The translations under genes and the position numbers were made by a program. Of a stretch of DNA of 64,000 nucleotides, positions 54,429 through 64,000 are shown one piece after another. Source of the stretch: Virgibacillus indicus (GTDB lineage Bacteria > Bacillota > Bacilli > Bacillales > Amphibacillaceae); NCBI RefSeq assembly GCF_002266285.1, contig NZ_NPMS01000001.1:930001-994000 (forward strand). Reading direction: 5' to 3'. The notes under the pieces are model-generated. The model saw nothing but the letters and a program-made list of their open reading frames with translations. It was not told the DNA's origin and ran no database searches. Every line of letters begins with the position of its first letter. The first letter of the stretch is position 1.

Positions 54429-56168
54429 TTATTCGTCTTCTTTTATCGGACCATCGAAATTTTTCGTCAAAGCACCAAAAGCTGTTAAAATAATCCAGAC
54501 TGCAAATACAAATGTAATTGCCCCAAGAACAAACAGCAGCATATTCGATTCAGAACCAAACCATGACCATTCAAATATTACCTGCTGGAACATGGCAATT
54601 AATGTCATAAAGAGGACAAAGATCATAGGAATTAGTGTAATAGCGTAATTTCTTCCAAGCCGCTTCAGCCAAATAGAAACTAACAAAAGACTTATTCCTG
54701 CCAGCAGCTGATTCGCAGTGCCAAATAATGGCCATAGCAGATATCCGCCAGACCCAAACCCCTTAGGACCTTCCGGCAAAAGAACAAGAGCTGCACTTGA
54801 AACCACTGCAATGGATGTCGCAACATGTGTCTTCGATAATGCAGGAACTTTATATTCCATACCCAGTTCAGCAATGATATAACGCATTAATCGAACCGAA
54901 GTATCCAGTGTAGTCGCAGCAAAGCTTACAACGATAATAGAAACAATAGTTGAAGCTACATCTGTTGGGATCATCAATCCCGAAGCCAGTTTACTTGCAC
55001 CCTCTACAAATACCCCCAGGCCAGCACCATTTGATGCAGTAAAGCTGGAATAGGTTGCCAAAAATTCATCTTTACTCGGGAAGAAAGTTATCACGGCGAT
55101 GATGGCGACGAGAGCCAGTATTCCTTCACCCACTGCTCCAAGATACCCTACAAAGCGTGCATCCGTTTCTTTATTTAATTGTTTGGATGAAGTACCTGAA
55201 GACACCAGGCCATGGAAACCAGATATCGCACCACAGGCAATTGTTATAAACAGCAATGGAAACCATGAGACATCATTGGCGGCAGGATTAGTAATTGGTG
55301 CAGTAATTTCAGGATTTACAAAAAGCAGACCCAAATACAAAATCAACAGTCCCACAATAAGCTGATGTGAGTTAATAAAATCCCGTGGCTGCAGTAGTTT
55401 CCATACAGGCAAAGTCGATGCAATATAAACATAAATCATCAAAATTATAATCCAGATGAAAAACGCTGTCGAGACAGAACCAAGACCGAATAATCCAGCT
55501 CCATCTTCACCACCCATGTATTGCACCAGATCAATCTGCAGAAAACCCACTTTACTTGCCACAACTGCTGTTAGATACATGACTGCAAGGGCTATTAATG
55601 ATGGAACAAGCATTTTTTTGTTTTTCTTATATACAGCATACCCGATCCAGATTGCAAGCGGGATTTGAATAAATACTGGCAATACACTAGCTGGATACGA
55701 AATAAATAAATTAGCAATTACCCAGGCAAATACTGCGTTTACCATCAAAACTAAAATAAGAATGATAAATAAAAACAATATCTTTGCCCGCTGCCCGATT
55801 AACCGGTGGGCAAGGGTTCCGACAGATTGTCCCTTATTACGGACAGAAAGCACCAATGTTCCAAAATCATGAACACCCGCAGCAAACACCGTTCCCAGTA
55901 TTACCCACAGGAATGCTGGAAGCCAGCCCCAATATACGGCTATTGCAGGACCGACGATAGGAGCTGCACCAGCAACAGATGTGAAATGATGTCCCCATAA
56001 TACAAATCTGTTCGTTGGCACAAAATCTACGCCATCCTTATACTTATGTGCCGGTGTAACATAGCTGGGATCAAGCCGGAATATTTTTTCTGCAACAAAC
56101 TTAGAATAATAACGGTAACCTAATGCAAATACAATCATTCCAATAATAGCAACTAATATACTTGGCAA
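54429..56168 (-). CDS. cstA: Carbon starvation protein CstA-type transporter
   Basis: Membrane transporter of the CstA family, 579 residues and many hydrophobic segments. The family is tied to peptide or pyruvate uptake under carbon limitation. Hallmark segments are present: GHHFTSVAGAAPIVGPAIAV (about 59-78), GTVFAAGVHDFGTLVLSVR, ACGAISGFHGLVSSGTSSKQ, and ATTLDTSVRLMRYI. The start is TTG at 56168 behind GGGGGAATC. Shorter than the E. coli 701-residue CstA, as is usual in Gram-positive members. It lies upstream of the CC/ArsA genes but with a 34-base gap, so read-through is possible. Confidence 0.93.
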   Translation of the reverse strand: MPSILVAIIGMIVFALGYRYYSKFVAEKIFRLDPSYVTPAHKYKDGVDFVPTNRFVLWGHHFTSVAGAAPIVGPAIAVYWGWLPAFLWVILGTVFAAGVHDFGTLVLSVRNKGQSVGTLAHRLIGQRAKILFLFIILILVLMVNAVFAWVIANLFISYPASVLPVFIQIPLAIWIGYAVYKKNKKMLVPSLIALAVMYLTAVVASKVGFLQIDLVQYMGGEDGAGLFGLGSVSTAFFIWIIILMIYVYIASTLPVWKLLQPRDFINSHQLIVGLLILYLGLLFVNPEITAPITNPAANDVSWFPLLFITIACGAISGFHGLVSSGTSSKQLNKETDARFVGYLGAVGEGILALVAIIAVITFFPSKDEFLATYSSFTASNGAGLGVFVEGASKLASGLMIPTDVASTIVSIIVVSFAATTLDTSVRLMRYIIAELGMEYKVPALSKTHVATSIAVVSSAALVLLPEGPKGFGSGGYLLWPLFGTANQLLAGISLLLVSIWLKRLGRNYAITLIPMIFVLFMTLIAMFQQVIFEWSWFGSESNMLLFVLGAITFVFAVWIILTAFGALTKNFDGPIKEDE

Positions 56169-56279
56169 AACTGATTCCCCCTTTGTTTTTGATTAAACCA
56201 AGGTTTTCAATATTCATTTTCTATTTAACGCTATGTTCAGATTATTTAATTTAGTACAAACACTTATTTCTTCTTCGAT

Positions 56280-56320
56280 TAAGTAAACACTGCCGCTAAC
56301 TTATAAAAAGCAGCGGCAGT
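56280..56320 (-). terminator. Probable terminator after the formate dehydrogenase operon
   Basis: ACTGCCGCT and AGCGGCAGT pair around a 14-base loop. On the minus strand only a weak GTTTACTTAAT follows, so termination may be partial. Confidence 0.55.
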
Positions 56321-56327
56321 ATTCTGT

Positions 56328-56795
56328 TTAAATCTCCTTGCCCATTCCCTTTAAGAAGGAGAGCAGGAGTGTAATGCTCCGATTAATATCCGGATCCTTT
56401 AACGCCTTGATCATGCCCATATAGGAAGTCTCTTCTGCATCTGAGTTTCTAGCTTCTTTCATTCCATGATTAAGTTTATCGGTAAAATAAAATAATTCTT
56501 CCACTTTCAGCTGTCCAAGAAATAAAAACAGGTCACTTAAGTTTTCCAGAGTAGCTGAATATTGTGGTTTGTTTAGCTCCTGAACCATATTTTCCAATGC
56601 ATCCTCCCGGTGTTTTATGAGTGCAGTAATTGTTTCCAATGCATCACTTTCCTCAAGAGCTGCAAGCAGATCGATTCCTTTCAGAATAGCCTCTTTATTT
56701 TCGCTGACTTTTCTGGAAACCTCTGCTAAATCCTGTTCCTGTTTAACGCTCTCAGGTACTTCTATTCGCTTTATTTTTGAAATTGCTTCAGCCAT
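56328..56795 (-). CDS. DUF1641 protein, formate dehydrogenase partner
   Basis: 155-residue helical protein of the DUF1641 family (YrhD-like), which regularly accompanies Bacillus-type formate dehydrogenases. It has no Cys, and the sequence is mostly amphipathic helices ([38 protein letters not shown]). It starts inside the end of fdhF (8-base overlap), indicating coupled translation. A role as assembly chaperone or small subunit is inferred from this strict pairing. Confidence 0.9.
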   Translation of the reverse strand: MAEAISKIKRIEVPESVKQEQDLAEVSRKVSENKEAILKGIDLLAALEESDALETITALIKHREDALENMVQELNKPQYSATLENLSDLFLFLGQLKVEELFYFTDKLNHGMKEARNSDAEETSYMGMIKALKDPDINRSITLLLSFLKGMGKEI

Positions 56796-59733
56796 CCTGC
56801 TTCACCACATTTCCAGGAAATGTATAGTCTTTACGATTCCATTTTCTTTCAACTTGTACGCCTTTTTGCGGCTGGCGGTTACCTCTGCGATGGTTGTGAT
56901 CAGGCAAAGGACTTTTTCCTTTTTTCTTGATTACTTCCATTTTCACAGCAATTTCCTTGTATGCCGGAGTGTTTGTATCTTTATCAACCCTGTTATCGGT
57001 CAAATAATTTACAGCCGATTTTCCATTTGCATTCAGCGGCAGGTACAGTTCTTTTCCCCGTACGCGGTCAGTGATGTGAATGATTCCCGTTGCTTCACCT
57101 GCTTCAGAGGTCAATTTAACCTCTGCCCCTTCCTTGATTTCTCTCTCCTCTGCCAGCTCTGTTGAAATTTCAATAAAGGATTCAGGCATCTCCCTGACAA
57201 TTCCAGGTGATTTGAATGTCATATTTCCTTCATGGAAATGTTCCAGCATCCGGCCATTATTTACATGAAGATCATATTCTTCGTTCGTGCTGTATTGTAA
57301 TTGAAAATCAAGTGGATACAATTTTGCTTTTCTGTCTTTAAAAGGAAAACCATCCTTAAATAACAGTGGTGTATCTGTTCCATCCCTCTCGACCGGCCAC
57401 TGGAGACTATTATAGCCTTCAAGCAAATCATAGCTGACTCCAGCGAAAAGTGGTGCAAGTGACGCAGCCTCATTCATTATTTCTGATGGATGCTTATAAT
57501 TCCATCTATATCCCATTTCATTTGCTAAATCCTGTAAAATGATCCAATCTGGCTTTGATTCACCAACAGGTTCCAATGCCTTATACAAACGCTGGATTCG
57601 TCTTTCGGTATTCGTGAATGTACCCTCTTTCTCAAGACTTGGTGCAGCTGGCAAAATAACATCGGCATATTGTGCTGTATGTGTTAAAAACAAGTCCTGC
57701 ACTACAAAGAAATCAAGCTTTTCAAATGCTGCTGTAACATAGTTAATATTCGCATCAACTATTCCAGTATCTTCACCTATGACAAAAAGTGAATTCAGCT
57801 TTCCTTCATGGATGGCATTGATCATTTCATGGTTATCCTTGCCTGGCTCAGCAGGTATTTCTGTGTTCCAAGCTTTTTCATAACGGTTCCGGACTTCATC
57901 ATCAGCAACTTTCTCATACCCTGGGAAGAAATTCGGCATACTGCCAAAATCACTGCAGCCCTGTACATTATTATGACCGCGCAGAGGGTATGCTCCTGTT
58001 CCATTTCGCATATAATTTCCGGTAATCAAAAGGAGATTTGAGATAGCTGTACTTGTATCACTTCCCAATTGATGCTGCGTGACTCCCATCGCCCAGCAGA
58101 TGGCTAACTTATCAACACTGGCAATCTCCTTGGCTATTTCGATTAATTCATTCTTGGAGATACCTGTCAGTTCCTCTGCATATTCCAGCGTAAATTTACT
58201 CAGGCTTTCCTTATATTCTTCAAAACTATTAACCCATTTATCAATAAATGTACGATTTTCAAGACCCTGGTCGATAATATATTTTGTTACAGCGGAAAGC
58301 CAGACTAAATCTGTACCACTATTTGGCTGAAAGAAACGATCCGCGCGCTGACCCATCTCATGCTTCCGCAAATCAAAAACGAATAGTTTTTGACCGAATA
58401 ATTTCTGAGAACGTTTAATTCTTGACGCTAGAACTGGATGAGATTCTGCAGTATTGGAACCAATAGTAATAACCATCTCCGCTTCAGCAATATCATTAAT
58501 GGATCCTGAATCTCCTCCATGTCCAACCGTACGGAAAAGTCCCTTCGTTGCAGGCGACTGGCAATACCGTGAGCAATTGTCCACATTATTTGTGCCAATT
58601 ACCTGACGTGAGAGCTTTTGCATCAGGAAAGATTCTTCATTCGTACATTTGGATGAGGCAATAAAACCAAGTGAATCTGCCCCATGCTCTGCTTTAATCT
58701 CATTAAAGCGCTTGGCAACGTAGGATAATGCTTCGTCCCATTCCACCTCTTGAAAATAATCATCTTTCCGGATCAATGGTTTAGTTAATCGGTCCTCTGA
58801 ATTCACATAGTCCCAGCCAAATTTTCCTTTTATACAAGAGGAAATTCCATTGGCAGGCGAATCTTTTTGGGGTTCAACTTTTAATATTTTACGATCCTTT
58901 GTCCAAACATCAAATGTACATCCGACTCCGCAGTATGTACAAACCGTTTTTGTTTTCTCAATCCTTTCCTCTCTCATCGATGCTTCCGTGTCCGAAACAG
59001 CAAACAATGGTCCATAACCAGGCTCTGTTTTCTTTGTCAGTTCAATCATCGAACGCAGTAGACCCGGAGATTGGTCTGTCATATATCCAGCTTCACCAAT
59101 TATTGAGTTTTCCATTAAGGCATTACAAGGGCAAACGGTTACACATTGTCCGCAGCTGACACAGGAAGACTGATCTATCGGAACATCATTATCCCAAATA
59201 ACACGCGGCTGTTCACGATCCCAGTCAATTAAAAGTGTTTCATTTACCTGTACATCCTGACAAACTTCCACACACCTTCCGCATAAAATGCATTGGTCCG
59301 GATCATAGCGGTAAAAAGAGCTGGAATTATCCTGCTGATAGTGTTTTGACTGAAAAGGCCTTGATTGATGCTCCAGCCCAAACTCAGCTACAGTATTATG
59401 AATCTCGCATGTTCCATTATTATAATCACACACCGTGCAGTACAATTCATGGTTTTCCAGAATTCTGTCCAAAGCTTCCTTTTGTGCTTTTTTTGTTGTT
59501 TCAATAACCGTATTTACATACATACTATCTGTAATAGCGGTGCCGCATGCTCTAATTATTTCACCATTCACCTCAACCATGCATGTATCACATGTCTCTA
59601 CGGGACCCAGTGATTCGTTATAACAGATTTGCGGAACAAATTCATCTGTTGTATTAATTAATTCCAGGAGATTCTGCCCAGGTTCAGCTAAGTATTCTGT
59701 GCCGTTAATGGTCACAACAATATGATCTTGCAT
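56788..59733 (-). CDS. fdhF: Formate dehydrogenase, molybdopterin-containing catalytic subunit
   Basis: Large cytosolic molybdoenzyme oxidising formate to CO2, about 981 residues. Order of domains: N-terminal [2Fe-2S] plant-type ferredoxin domain (Cys cluster [17 protein letters not shown]), NuoG-like His-Cys segment ([18 protein letters not shown]), two [4Fe-4S] sites ([25 protein letters not shown]), then the molybdopterin domain with its own cluster [13 protein letters not shown]. The active site [10 protein letters not shown] uses Cys, not selenocysteine. The C-terminal cofactor domain and a short basic tail complete it. ATG at 59733 is preferred to GTG 59736 after GGAGG. Followed by its DUF1641 partner; cofactor genes moaA and moeA are at 44-46 kb. 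Confidence 0.95.
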   Translation of the reverse strand: MQDHIVVTINGTEYLAEPGQNLLELINTTDEFVPQICYNESLGPVETCDTCMVEVNGEIIRACGTAITDSMYVNTVIETTKKAQKEALDRILENHELYCTVCDYNNGTCEIHNTVAEFGLEHQSRPFQSKHYQQDNSSSFYRYDPDQCILCGRCVEVCQDVQVNETLLIDWDREQPRVIWDNDVPIDQSSCVSCGQCVTVCPCNALMENSIIGEAGYMTDQSPGLLRSMIELTKKTEPGYGPLFAVSDTEASMREERIEKTKTVCTYCGVGCTFDVWTKDRKILKVEPQKDSPANGISSCIKGKFGWDYVNSEDRLTKPLIRKDDYFQEVEWDEALSYVAKRFNEIKAEHGADSLGFIASSKCTNEESFLMQKLSRQVIGTNNVDNCSRYCQSPATKGLFRTVGHGGDSGSINDIAEAEMVITIGSNTAESHPVLASRIKRSQKLFGQKLFVFDLRKHEMGQRADRFFQPNSGTDLVWLSAVTKYIIDQGLENRTFIDKWVNSFEEYKESLSKFTLEYAEELTGISKNELIEIAKEIASVDKLAICWAMGVTQHQLGSDTSTAISNLLLITGNYMRNGTGAYPLRGHNNVQGCSDFGSMPNFFPGYEKVADDEVRNRYEKAWNTEIPAEPGKDNHEMINAIHEGKLNSLFVIGEDTGIVDANINYVTAAFEKLDFFVVQDLFLTHTAQYADVILPAAPSLEKEGTFTNTERRIQRLYKALEPVGESKPDWIILQDLANEMGYRWNYKHPSEIMNEAASLAPLFAGVSYDLLEGYNSLQWPVERDGTDTPLLFKDGFPFKDRKAKLYPLDFQLQYSTNEEYDLHVNNGRMLEHFHEGNMTFKSPGIVREMPESFIEISTELAEEREIKEGAEVKLTSEAGEATGIIHITDRVRGKELYLPLNANGKSAVNYLTDNRVDKDTNTPAYKEIAVKMEVIKKKGKSPLPDHNHRRGNRQPQKGVQVERKWNRKDYTFPGNVVKQDG

Positions 59734-59865
59734 CACTTACTCCTCCCTTTTTAAATTTAATAATTAGGTGCATTATTATATATATGTCCAATGCCCTTAA
59801 TTAACAAAGTTAAAACTGTAATTTTAAAAATATTTCAAATATAGTTGACCCTGTAATTGTATAAC

Positions 59866-59898
59866 GCTAAAAGCCGAAATCTTTTTTTGATTTCGGCT
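59866..59898 (-). terminator. Terminator after the glutamate-type dehydrogenase gene
   Basis: AGCCGAAATC AAAAAAA GATTTCGGCT followed by TTTAGCG on the minus strand. Confidence 0.8.
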
Positions 59899-59953
59899 GT
59901 TCGTCACGGTGTATATTTTTTCATATAAATCTTGCAATACATAATTCCTTTTT

Positions 59954-61333
59954 TTAATACAGCTTACCCTGGCGATACAGAATAGTTGATAATTTCATTA
60001 CTGAATGGATATAGCAATTTTGTCTTAATGGAAAAGGATCTCCAAAATACTGTGGCAATACCGTATCAAATGTTTCTTGCATTTTGGTAAATAGCTTACT
60101 GAATACTTCTTCCTCGCTATAAAATTGTGTTTCCCTGCCCTGCAGCCATTCAAAATAAGAAACGATTACCCCACCCGCATTTGCCAGGATATCCGGAACA
60201 ATTACCTTTCCTTTATCACTTAAAAATTTGTCAGCATCACCGGTAATAGGAGCGTTCGCACCTTCAACAATTATTGGTGCTTTTATTGATTCCATATTTT
60301 CCTTATGAATCTGATCCTCCAATGCTGCTAAAAACAATACGTCTACATCAAGCAATAGCAATTCCTGGTTATCTCTAATGTCTGCCTTTACGTTTGCTTC
60401 TTTCAATTCCTCTTCATTTGTTGGCAGGTCACCGTTATTATTCTCAGTAAACTTAACTAAGCCAGGTATATCCAGTCCGTCTGAATTATACAGTGTTACG
60501 TTTCTGTCACTCACTGCAACAACTTTATTATTGAGATGATTACACTGAAAAGCTTCTAACGCAGCAACCGATCCAACATTGCCAAAGCCCTGGATGGCTA
60601 TAGTCAATGATTTGTCATAATAGTCCAGTGCTGTTTTTGCAAATTTATTATCACGCTCCGTAAGCCATTTATGCTGCTGCTTCATAAAGTCATGCATCAA
60701 ATAACGAAACGTAAAATATACCCCTTTTCCTGTGGCTACTCTTCTCCCAAGAGAGCCGCCATTTGCCACACTTTTACCTGTAAAACTGCCTCGATAGTTT
60801 TGCCCGGGATTAATACTTTTATATTCTCCCATCATCCAGTCCATTTCTCTTGCCCCTGTACCGACATCAGGTGCTGGGATATCTTTATCCGGTCCTATAA
60901 TCTGACTGAAATACTGCACATATTTTCTGCATATTAAGTTAAGTTCTTTAGCTTCATATTCTCTCGGATTAATAACAACTCCGCCTTTTCCACCACCAAA
61001 AGGCACATCATGCAACGCATTTTTCAATGTCATTAACGAGGAAAGATTCACCACTTCATCTTCATTAACAGATTCATGGAAACGTATTCCGCCTTTATAT
61101 GGCCCTAAAATATTATTGTGCTGCACACGAAATGCTGGAATACGCACGACTTTCCCGTTTTCAAGAGCGACCCTTAAAAATGATTTACTAACATGATTTG
61201 GTGTTGAAAGAATTGATACCAATGAAGTAAAAGCCTTTTCCCTTGCCTGTTCCTTCAATTCAGGCAAAAATGTTTGATCATCCAGTAGAGCATCAAGCGA
61301 TTCTTTCACGATTGTTCCAGTTTTATTTGCCAT
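59954..61333 (-). CDS. Glu/Leu/Phe/Val dehydrogenase family enzyme
   Basis: NAD(P)-dependent amino-acid dehydrogenase, most likely glutamate dehydrogenase, linking glutamate and 2-oxoglutarate. The catalytic Lys lies in PFGGGKGGVVINP (about 115-127), the active Asp in PAPDVGTGAREMDWM, and the cofactor fold in IQGFGNVGSVAAL. The length is 459, against about 425 for B. subtilis RocG/GudB. About 25 extra residues (a charged KQQHKWLTERDNKFAKTALD segment) sit between the VATGKGV and IQGFGNVG motifs. ATG at 61333 behind GGAGGTAATAATC. It precedes nothing co-directional nearby and has its own terminator. Confidence 0.9.
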   Translation of the reverse strand: MANKTGTIVKESLDALLDDQTFLPELKEQAREKAFTSLVSILSTPNHVSKSFLRVALENGKVVRIPAFRVQHNNILGPYKGGIRFHESVNEDEVVNLSSLMTLKNALHDVPFGGGKGGVVINPREYEAKELNLICRKYVQYFSQIIGPDKDIPAPDVGTGAREMDWMMGEYKSINPGQNYRGSFTGKSVANGGSLGRRVATGKGVYFTFRYLMHDFMKQQHKWLTERDNKFAKTALDYYDKSLTIAIQGFGNVGSVAALEAFQCNHLNNKVVAVSDRNVTLYNSDGLDIPGLVKFTENNNGDLPTNEEELKEANVKADIRDNQELLLLDVDVLFLAALEDQIHKENMESIKAPIIVEGANAPITGDADKFLSDKGKVIVPDILANAGGVIVSYFEWLQGRETQFYSEEEVFSKLFTKMQETFDTVLPQYFGDPFPLRQNCYIHSVMKLSTILYRQGKLY

Positions 61334-61428
61334 GATTATTACCTCCAGCTGCAACTATAAATTTGCTTAATTTTTAGTGTAACAAAAGTACAATACAGAA
61401 ACCAATGAAAACGCTTCCTATATATGAG

Positions 61429-62859
61429 TTAAAGTAAAAACACTGCTGCCAGGGTAGCTAGAACCAGACCAATAATAACAGGGATGAAATTTTTTCGGAC
61501 TAAGTCCATTACAGATACCCCACAAAAACCTGCGATTGCAATGAGTGAGGACCAAGCAACAATTGTTCCTCCGCCAGTCCAGATTGCTCCCATTTGTCCA
61601 ATAGCTGCAAGTGTTCCCGCATCAATCGAACTGTTTTCAAGCGATGCTGCAATTGCACCGGTAAGCGGCAGGCCTGAGAAACCGGAACCATCCAGTCCAG
61701 TTATTATTCCAATAATCAGTACACTTAATGCAGCCAATAGGGCACTTTGCGGTAAAAACTCCTGCGTTGATTGAACAAGATCGAATAGTAAACCAGGCGC
61801 ACCTTCCTCTACACCCAGAATCGCACCCGCGAAATCAGAACTTCCTAAAAAGAAGAATCCGGCAATTGGTATAACTGGGCCCATTGCCTTAAAGGCAAAT
61901 ACAAAGCCATCTGTTATATGGTTGCTTATATAATCAAGGGCATGCTGTTTTCCAAAGGCAATTGTTGACAGCAGCAGCAGGATAACAGCCACTCCACCAA
62001 CAAAAGCAGCCCCGTCTCCTCCTTCAAATCCGCTCATTCGACCCGATAGCAATTTCGTATAAATCATATAAATCACAACAGCTAATAACGCAAGTGGAAC
62101 CATAATTGCGAATAATTTGCTCCATGTGTTTAAATGTCTTGCTCGTGCTTTATTTTTTGATTCTTCCTGAGACTGCAGCGCCTGGAGATCTAACTCATTT
62201 CGATTATCTTCTCTTGAACGAATGGTTTTCCTGTAGAGAAAATAAGCAAATAGAATTGCAGTACCACCTGCGATCAGTGATAAAATCAAAGCTTTATCTG
62301 CTACTAATGCTGTATCAATTCCAGCTGATGCAGCTGAAATGCTTGGTGCTACCTGAACAATATAATCTGAGGACAAGGCCATTCCTTGCCCTGCCAGAGC
62401 TACCGCAACAGCTGCAGTCATTGCCGGAAGTCCAGCTCTCACTGCTGCAGGTACAAGCAATGCACATATTAAAGGAACTGCAGGTGTCGGCCAGAAAAAT
62501 AATGAGATAACATAGGTCACCCCAACCAAAACAAAATAGGATACATGACCATTTATCATCAATTTTTGAATTGGCTGGATCATCCTCCGGTCAGCTTCTA
62601 AATCACGCAATGAATGCAGTAATGCCATCATAAAAGTAATGATCAGAAATATACTGAAAAGTTCCTGTGCAGCTACCAGATTTGCATTAAATATTGCTGT
62701 AAAGCCATCAACAAGACTTCCTTTATAGACCCATGCAATCACAAACGTGCCAAGTAATGACGGTAAAACTACTCCCTTGCGAAAAATCATTGTACAAATG
62801 ATGATTAGTGTAAATAATCCATACAGCCAATGGGATAGCGTTAGCTCCATTTCCATTTC
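61429..62859 (-). CDS. Large permease of the ion-transporter (IT) type, substrate unknown
   Basis: Integral membrane protein of 476 residues with about 12 segments. Two Gly/Pro-rich hairpin regions are visible: FFWPTPAVPLICALLVPAAV in the first half, and GLDGSGFSGLPLTGAIAASL plus IWTGGGTIVAWSS in the second. That symmetry is typical of GntP/CitMHS/IT-superfamily carriers for organic anions. ATG at 62859 is seven bases after AGAGGAAG. Together with the adjacent glutamate-type dehydrogenase (about 95 bases downstream), uptake of an amino or organic acid is a reasonable guess. The family could not be named with certainty. Confidence 0.8.
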   Translation of the reverse strand, partial: EMEMELTLSHWLYGLFTLIIICTMIFRKGVVLPSLLGTFVIAWVYKGSLVDGFTAIFNANLVAAQELFSIFLIITFMMALLHSLRDLEADRRMIQPIQKLMINGHVSYFVLVGVTYVISLFFWPTPAVPLICALLVPAAVRAGLPAMTAAVAVALAGQGMALSSDYIVQVAPSISAASAGIDTALVADKALILSLIAGGTAILFAYFLYRKTIRSREDNRNELDLQALQSQEESKNKARARHLNTWSKLFAIMVPLALLAVVIYMIYTKLLSGRMSGFEGGDGAAFVGGVAVILLLLSTIAFGKQHALDYISNHITDGFVFAFKAMGPVIPIAGFFFLGSSDFAGAILGVEEGAPGLLFDLVQSTQEFLPQSALLAALSVLIIGIITGLDGSGFSGLPLTGAIAASLENSSIDAGTLAAIGQMGAIWTGGGTIVAWSSLIAIAGFCGVSVMDLVRKNFIPVIIGLVLATLAAVFLL

Positions 62860-62984
62860 TACTCTTCCTCTCATGATGAATAGTCCTATAGCCTATGCGA
62901 AAGGAAGAAAAAACGCTACCATTAAAAATGGAGACTCTTTTCATAATTTTAATTGGTTATAAATCATTACCGTTGATAGAAATT

Positions 62985-63530
62985 GCGAACTCACTCATCA
63001 AGGTAATGAATGCCCGAATCCGGGAGAAAACTTTTGTATTCGTACACTCATCAAGACTATGAGTGTTCGAATCCGGGAGAAAACTTTTCATTCGTACACT
63101 CATCAAGGCTATGAGTGCTCGAATGCGGGAGAAAACTTTTCATTCGTACACTCATCAAGGCTATGAGTGCTCGAATGCGGGAGAAAACTTTTCATTCGTA
63201 CACTCATCAAGGCTATGAGTGCTCGAATGCGGGAGAAAACTCTTCATTCGCAGACTCATCAAGGCAATGAATGCTCGAATGCGGGAAAAAACTTTTCATT
63301 CGTACACTCATCAAGACTATGAGTACTCGAATGCGGGAGAAAACTTTTCACTCGTACACTCATCAAGGCTATGAGTGCTCGAATGCGGGAGAAAACTCTT
63401 CATTCGCAGACTCATCGAGGTTATGAGGGATAAATCAAGATGATATGCGTAGAGAAGGTAACATAGAAGCTGGGATTTCAGCAGTTGCTTGTCCTGCATC
63501 GGTAGTTCCATTACTATTTAAAGTTACGTC
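62985..63530 (-). repeat. Dispersed element B: inverted copy of element A (leader plus 52-bp array)
   Basis: The leader (about 63422-63526) is the reverse complement of 13198-13310, with about ten substitutions in 105 bases. It includes GAACTACC, GCTGAAATCCCAG, TTCTCTACGCATATCATC and CCCTCATAAC. The array (62990-63420) continues in the matching direction. The 24-bp border motif is degraded here to TCTATA ... TGCGA. It fills most of the 825-base spacer between the permease and stress-protein genes. Confidence 0.85.
62990..63425 (-). repeat. Nine-copy 52-bp tandem array, inverted relative to array A
   Basis: CTCATCAAGG-type cores begin at 62994, 63047, 63099, 63151, 63203, 63255, 63307, 63359 and 63411. 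The spacing is 52 except the first (53, one inserted base). The reverse complement has the same two hairpins as array A, CACTCAT ... ATGAGTG and CGAATG ... CATTCG. Units here are closer to each other than to those of array A, suggesting local homogenisation. Confidence 0.9.
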
Positions 63531-63625
63531 GCAGTCTATAGATTTTGTGTTAATAACAGCTTTTCCCGGTGAGGTCATCCCATGGTGCAGTCCCAATCTT
63601 TGAGAAATCAGTCAATAGGAATGAT

Positions 63626-63650
63626 GTTTATTCCTTTTGCACATGGGAAT
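63626..63650 (+). promoter_or_regulatory. Sigma-B-type promoter of the general stress protein gene
   Basis: GTTTAT (63626-63631), a 13-base spacer and GGGAAT (63645-63650) match the sigma-B consensus GTTTAA-N12-15-GGGWAW. Located 36 bases before the start codon. Confidence 0.75.
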
Positions 63651-63685
63651 AAGATAATTAGATTTCTTATTAGGAGGAGATTTGA

Positions 63686-64000
63686 TTGAAACCATTCGTA
63701 AAAGAATACACAAATGATGAGCAATTACAAAATGCTGTGGCCTTATTGAAGGATAACGGCGTAAATAAAGATGATGTTTATATTCTCTCACATGATGATG
63801 ATCGGACAGGCCGTATAGCAGATAATGCAGATGCAAACACAGTAAGCTTTAAGGAAATGGATTTTACAGAGGCAGTAGGAAATATGTTCAACAGTAAAGG
63901 GGACGAATTACGTTCCAAGCTTCAGGAAATGGGATTCTCTACAGCAGAAGCAGAGAATCTTGAAGAGGACATGGATGAAGGAAAAGTACTATTAATGGTA
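63686..64000 (+). CDS. General stress protein (YflT/GSP17M family), 3' end outside window
   Basis: Cytosolic general-stress protein of the YflT/GSP17M family; 105 codons are visible. It begins MKPFVKEYTNDEQLQNAVAL and continues with the family pattern: a domain that resembles a small alpha/beta fold, YILSHDDDRTGRIADNADA, then a helical FTEAVGNMFNSKGDELRSKL. The start is TTG at 63686, behind TTAGGAGGAGA with good spacing. The sigma-B-like promoter directly upstream agrees with stress regulation. The frame is still open at the window end; family members usually finish soon after this point. Confidence 0.88.
   Translation, partial: MKPFVKEYTNDEQLQNAVALLKDNGVNKDDVYILSHDDDRTGRIADNADANTVSFKEMDFTEAVGNMFNSKGDELRSKLQEMGFSTAEAENLEEDMDEGKVLLMV

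Noticed and set aside
56788..59733. Selenocysteine in formate dehydrogenase
   Set aside because: The active-site codon is Cys and no in-frame TGA is present.
63317..63511. 64-codon frame in element B
   Set aside because: It shares its beginning with element A but has no ribosome site and runs into a non-triplet repeat array. Listed only as a finding.

Overview
The window looks like chromosome from a low-GC, endospore-forming Bacillaceae of the Oceanobacillus/Virgibacillus type. The evidence is AT-rich sequence, strong AGGAGG-type ribosome sites, frequent TTG starts and sporulation genes (spoVA, YjcZ, Spo0E-like, YhcN-like). Gene neighbourhoods also match the Bacillus subtilis yk*/yku* region: rnjA-rpoY, ykrA, def, ykyA, pdhABCD, ktrC, ykuS, darB, fadH, ykuE and ykyB. 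No rRNA, tRNA, intact insertion sequence, prophage or CRISPR array was seen. Species cannot be assigned by eye.

Layout. 0-3.1 kb: a partial polysaccharide deacetylase lipoprotein, a BCCT betaine-type transporter and a small lipoprotein that seems to use an ATT start. 3.1-8 kb: the complete pyruvate dehydrogenase operon pdhABCD (minus strand). 8.3-13.1 kb: ykyA, def, ykrA, a 31-residue cationic peptide ORF, rpoY and rnjA. 13.2-13.8 kb: a 52-bp tandem-repeat element. 13.8-20.1 kb: a TPP-dependent pyruvate oxidase, ktrC and a heterodimeric ABC exporter. 20.4-22.6 kb: a thioredoxin-like protein, ykuS and darB, separated by two repeat-rich spacers. 22.8-24.1 kb: czrA-czcD metal efflux with its promoter/operator. 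24.2-28.7 kb: fadH, ykuE, sco, ykyB, small genes and a GC-rich dispersed repeat. 28.7-34.9 kb: a DMT transporter, an iron-centre repair protein, an FbpB-like protein, a Spo0E-like phosphatase, signal peptidase I, a zinc-ribbon membrane protein with a membrane-anchored trypsin-like protease, and YjcZ. 34.9-40 kb: a CdaR/PucR-type regulator divergent from an amino-acid oxidase / ornithine-cyclodeaminase-family / Na+:solute symporter operon. 40-46.2 kb: GGDEF-EAL, a Trk/Ktr potassium channel subunit, ywpF, moaA and moeA. 46.4-48.1 kb: small membrane proteins and lipoproteins. 48.2-52 kb: a seven-gene spoVA operon. 52-62.9 kb: a zinc-type dehydrogenase, an ArsA ATPase with a small Cys-Cys-ending partner, cstA, formate dehydrogenase with its DUF1641 partner, a glutamate-type dehydrogenase and a large permease. 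62.9-63.5 kb: a second copy of the 52-bp array, inverted relative to the first. The window ends in a general stress protein behind a sigma-B-like promoter.

The most notable system is the seven-gene operon at 48.3-52.0 kb: DUF1657, YhcN-like lipoprotein, SpoVAC, SpoVAD, SpoVAE, DUF1657, then a DUF421 protein whose C-terminus looks like a third DUF1657 copy. This is the layout of the spoVA-2mob/2Duf operon, known on Tn1546-like elements for raising spore heat resistance. Here it has a plausible sigma-G promoter and no visible transposon genes. The second point of interest is the pair of inverted 52-bp double-hairpin arrays, about 49 kb apart, that share a conserved leader of about 110 bp.
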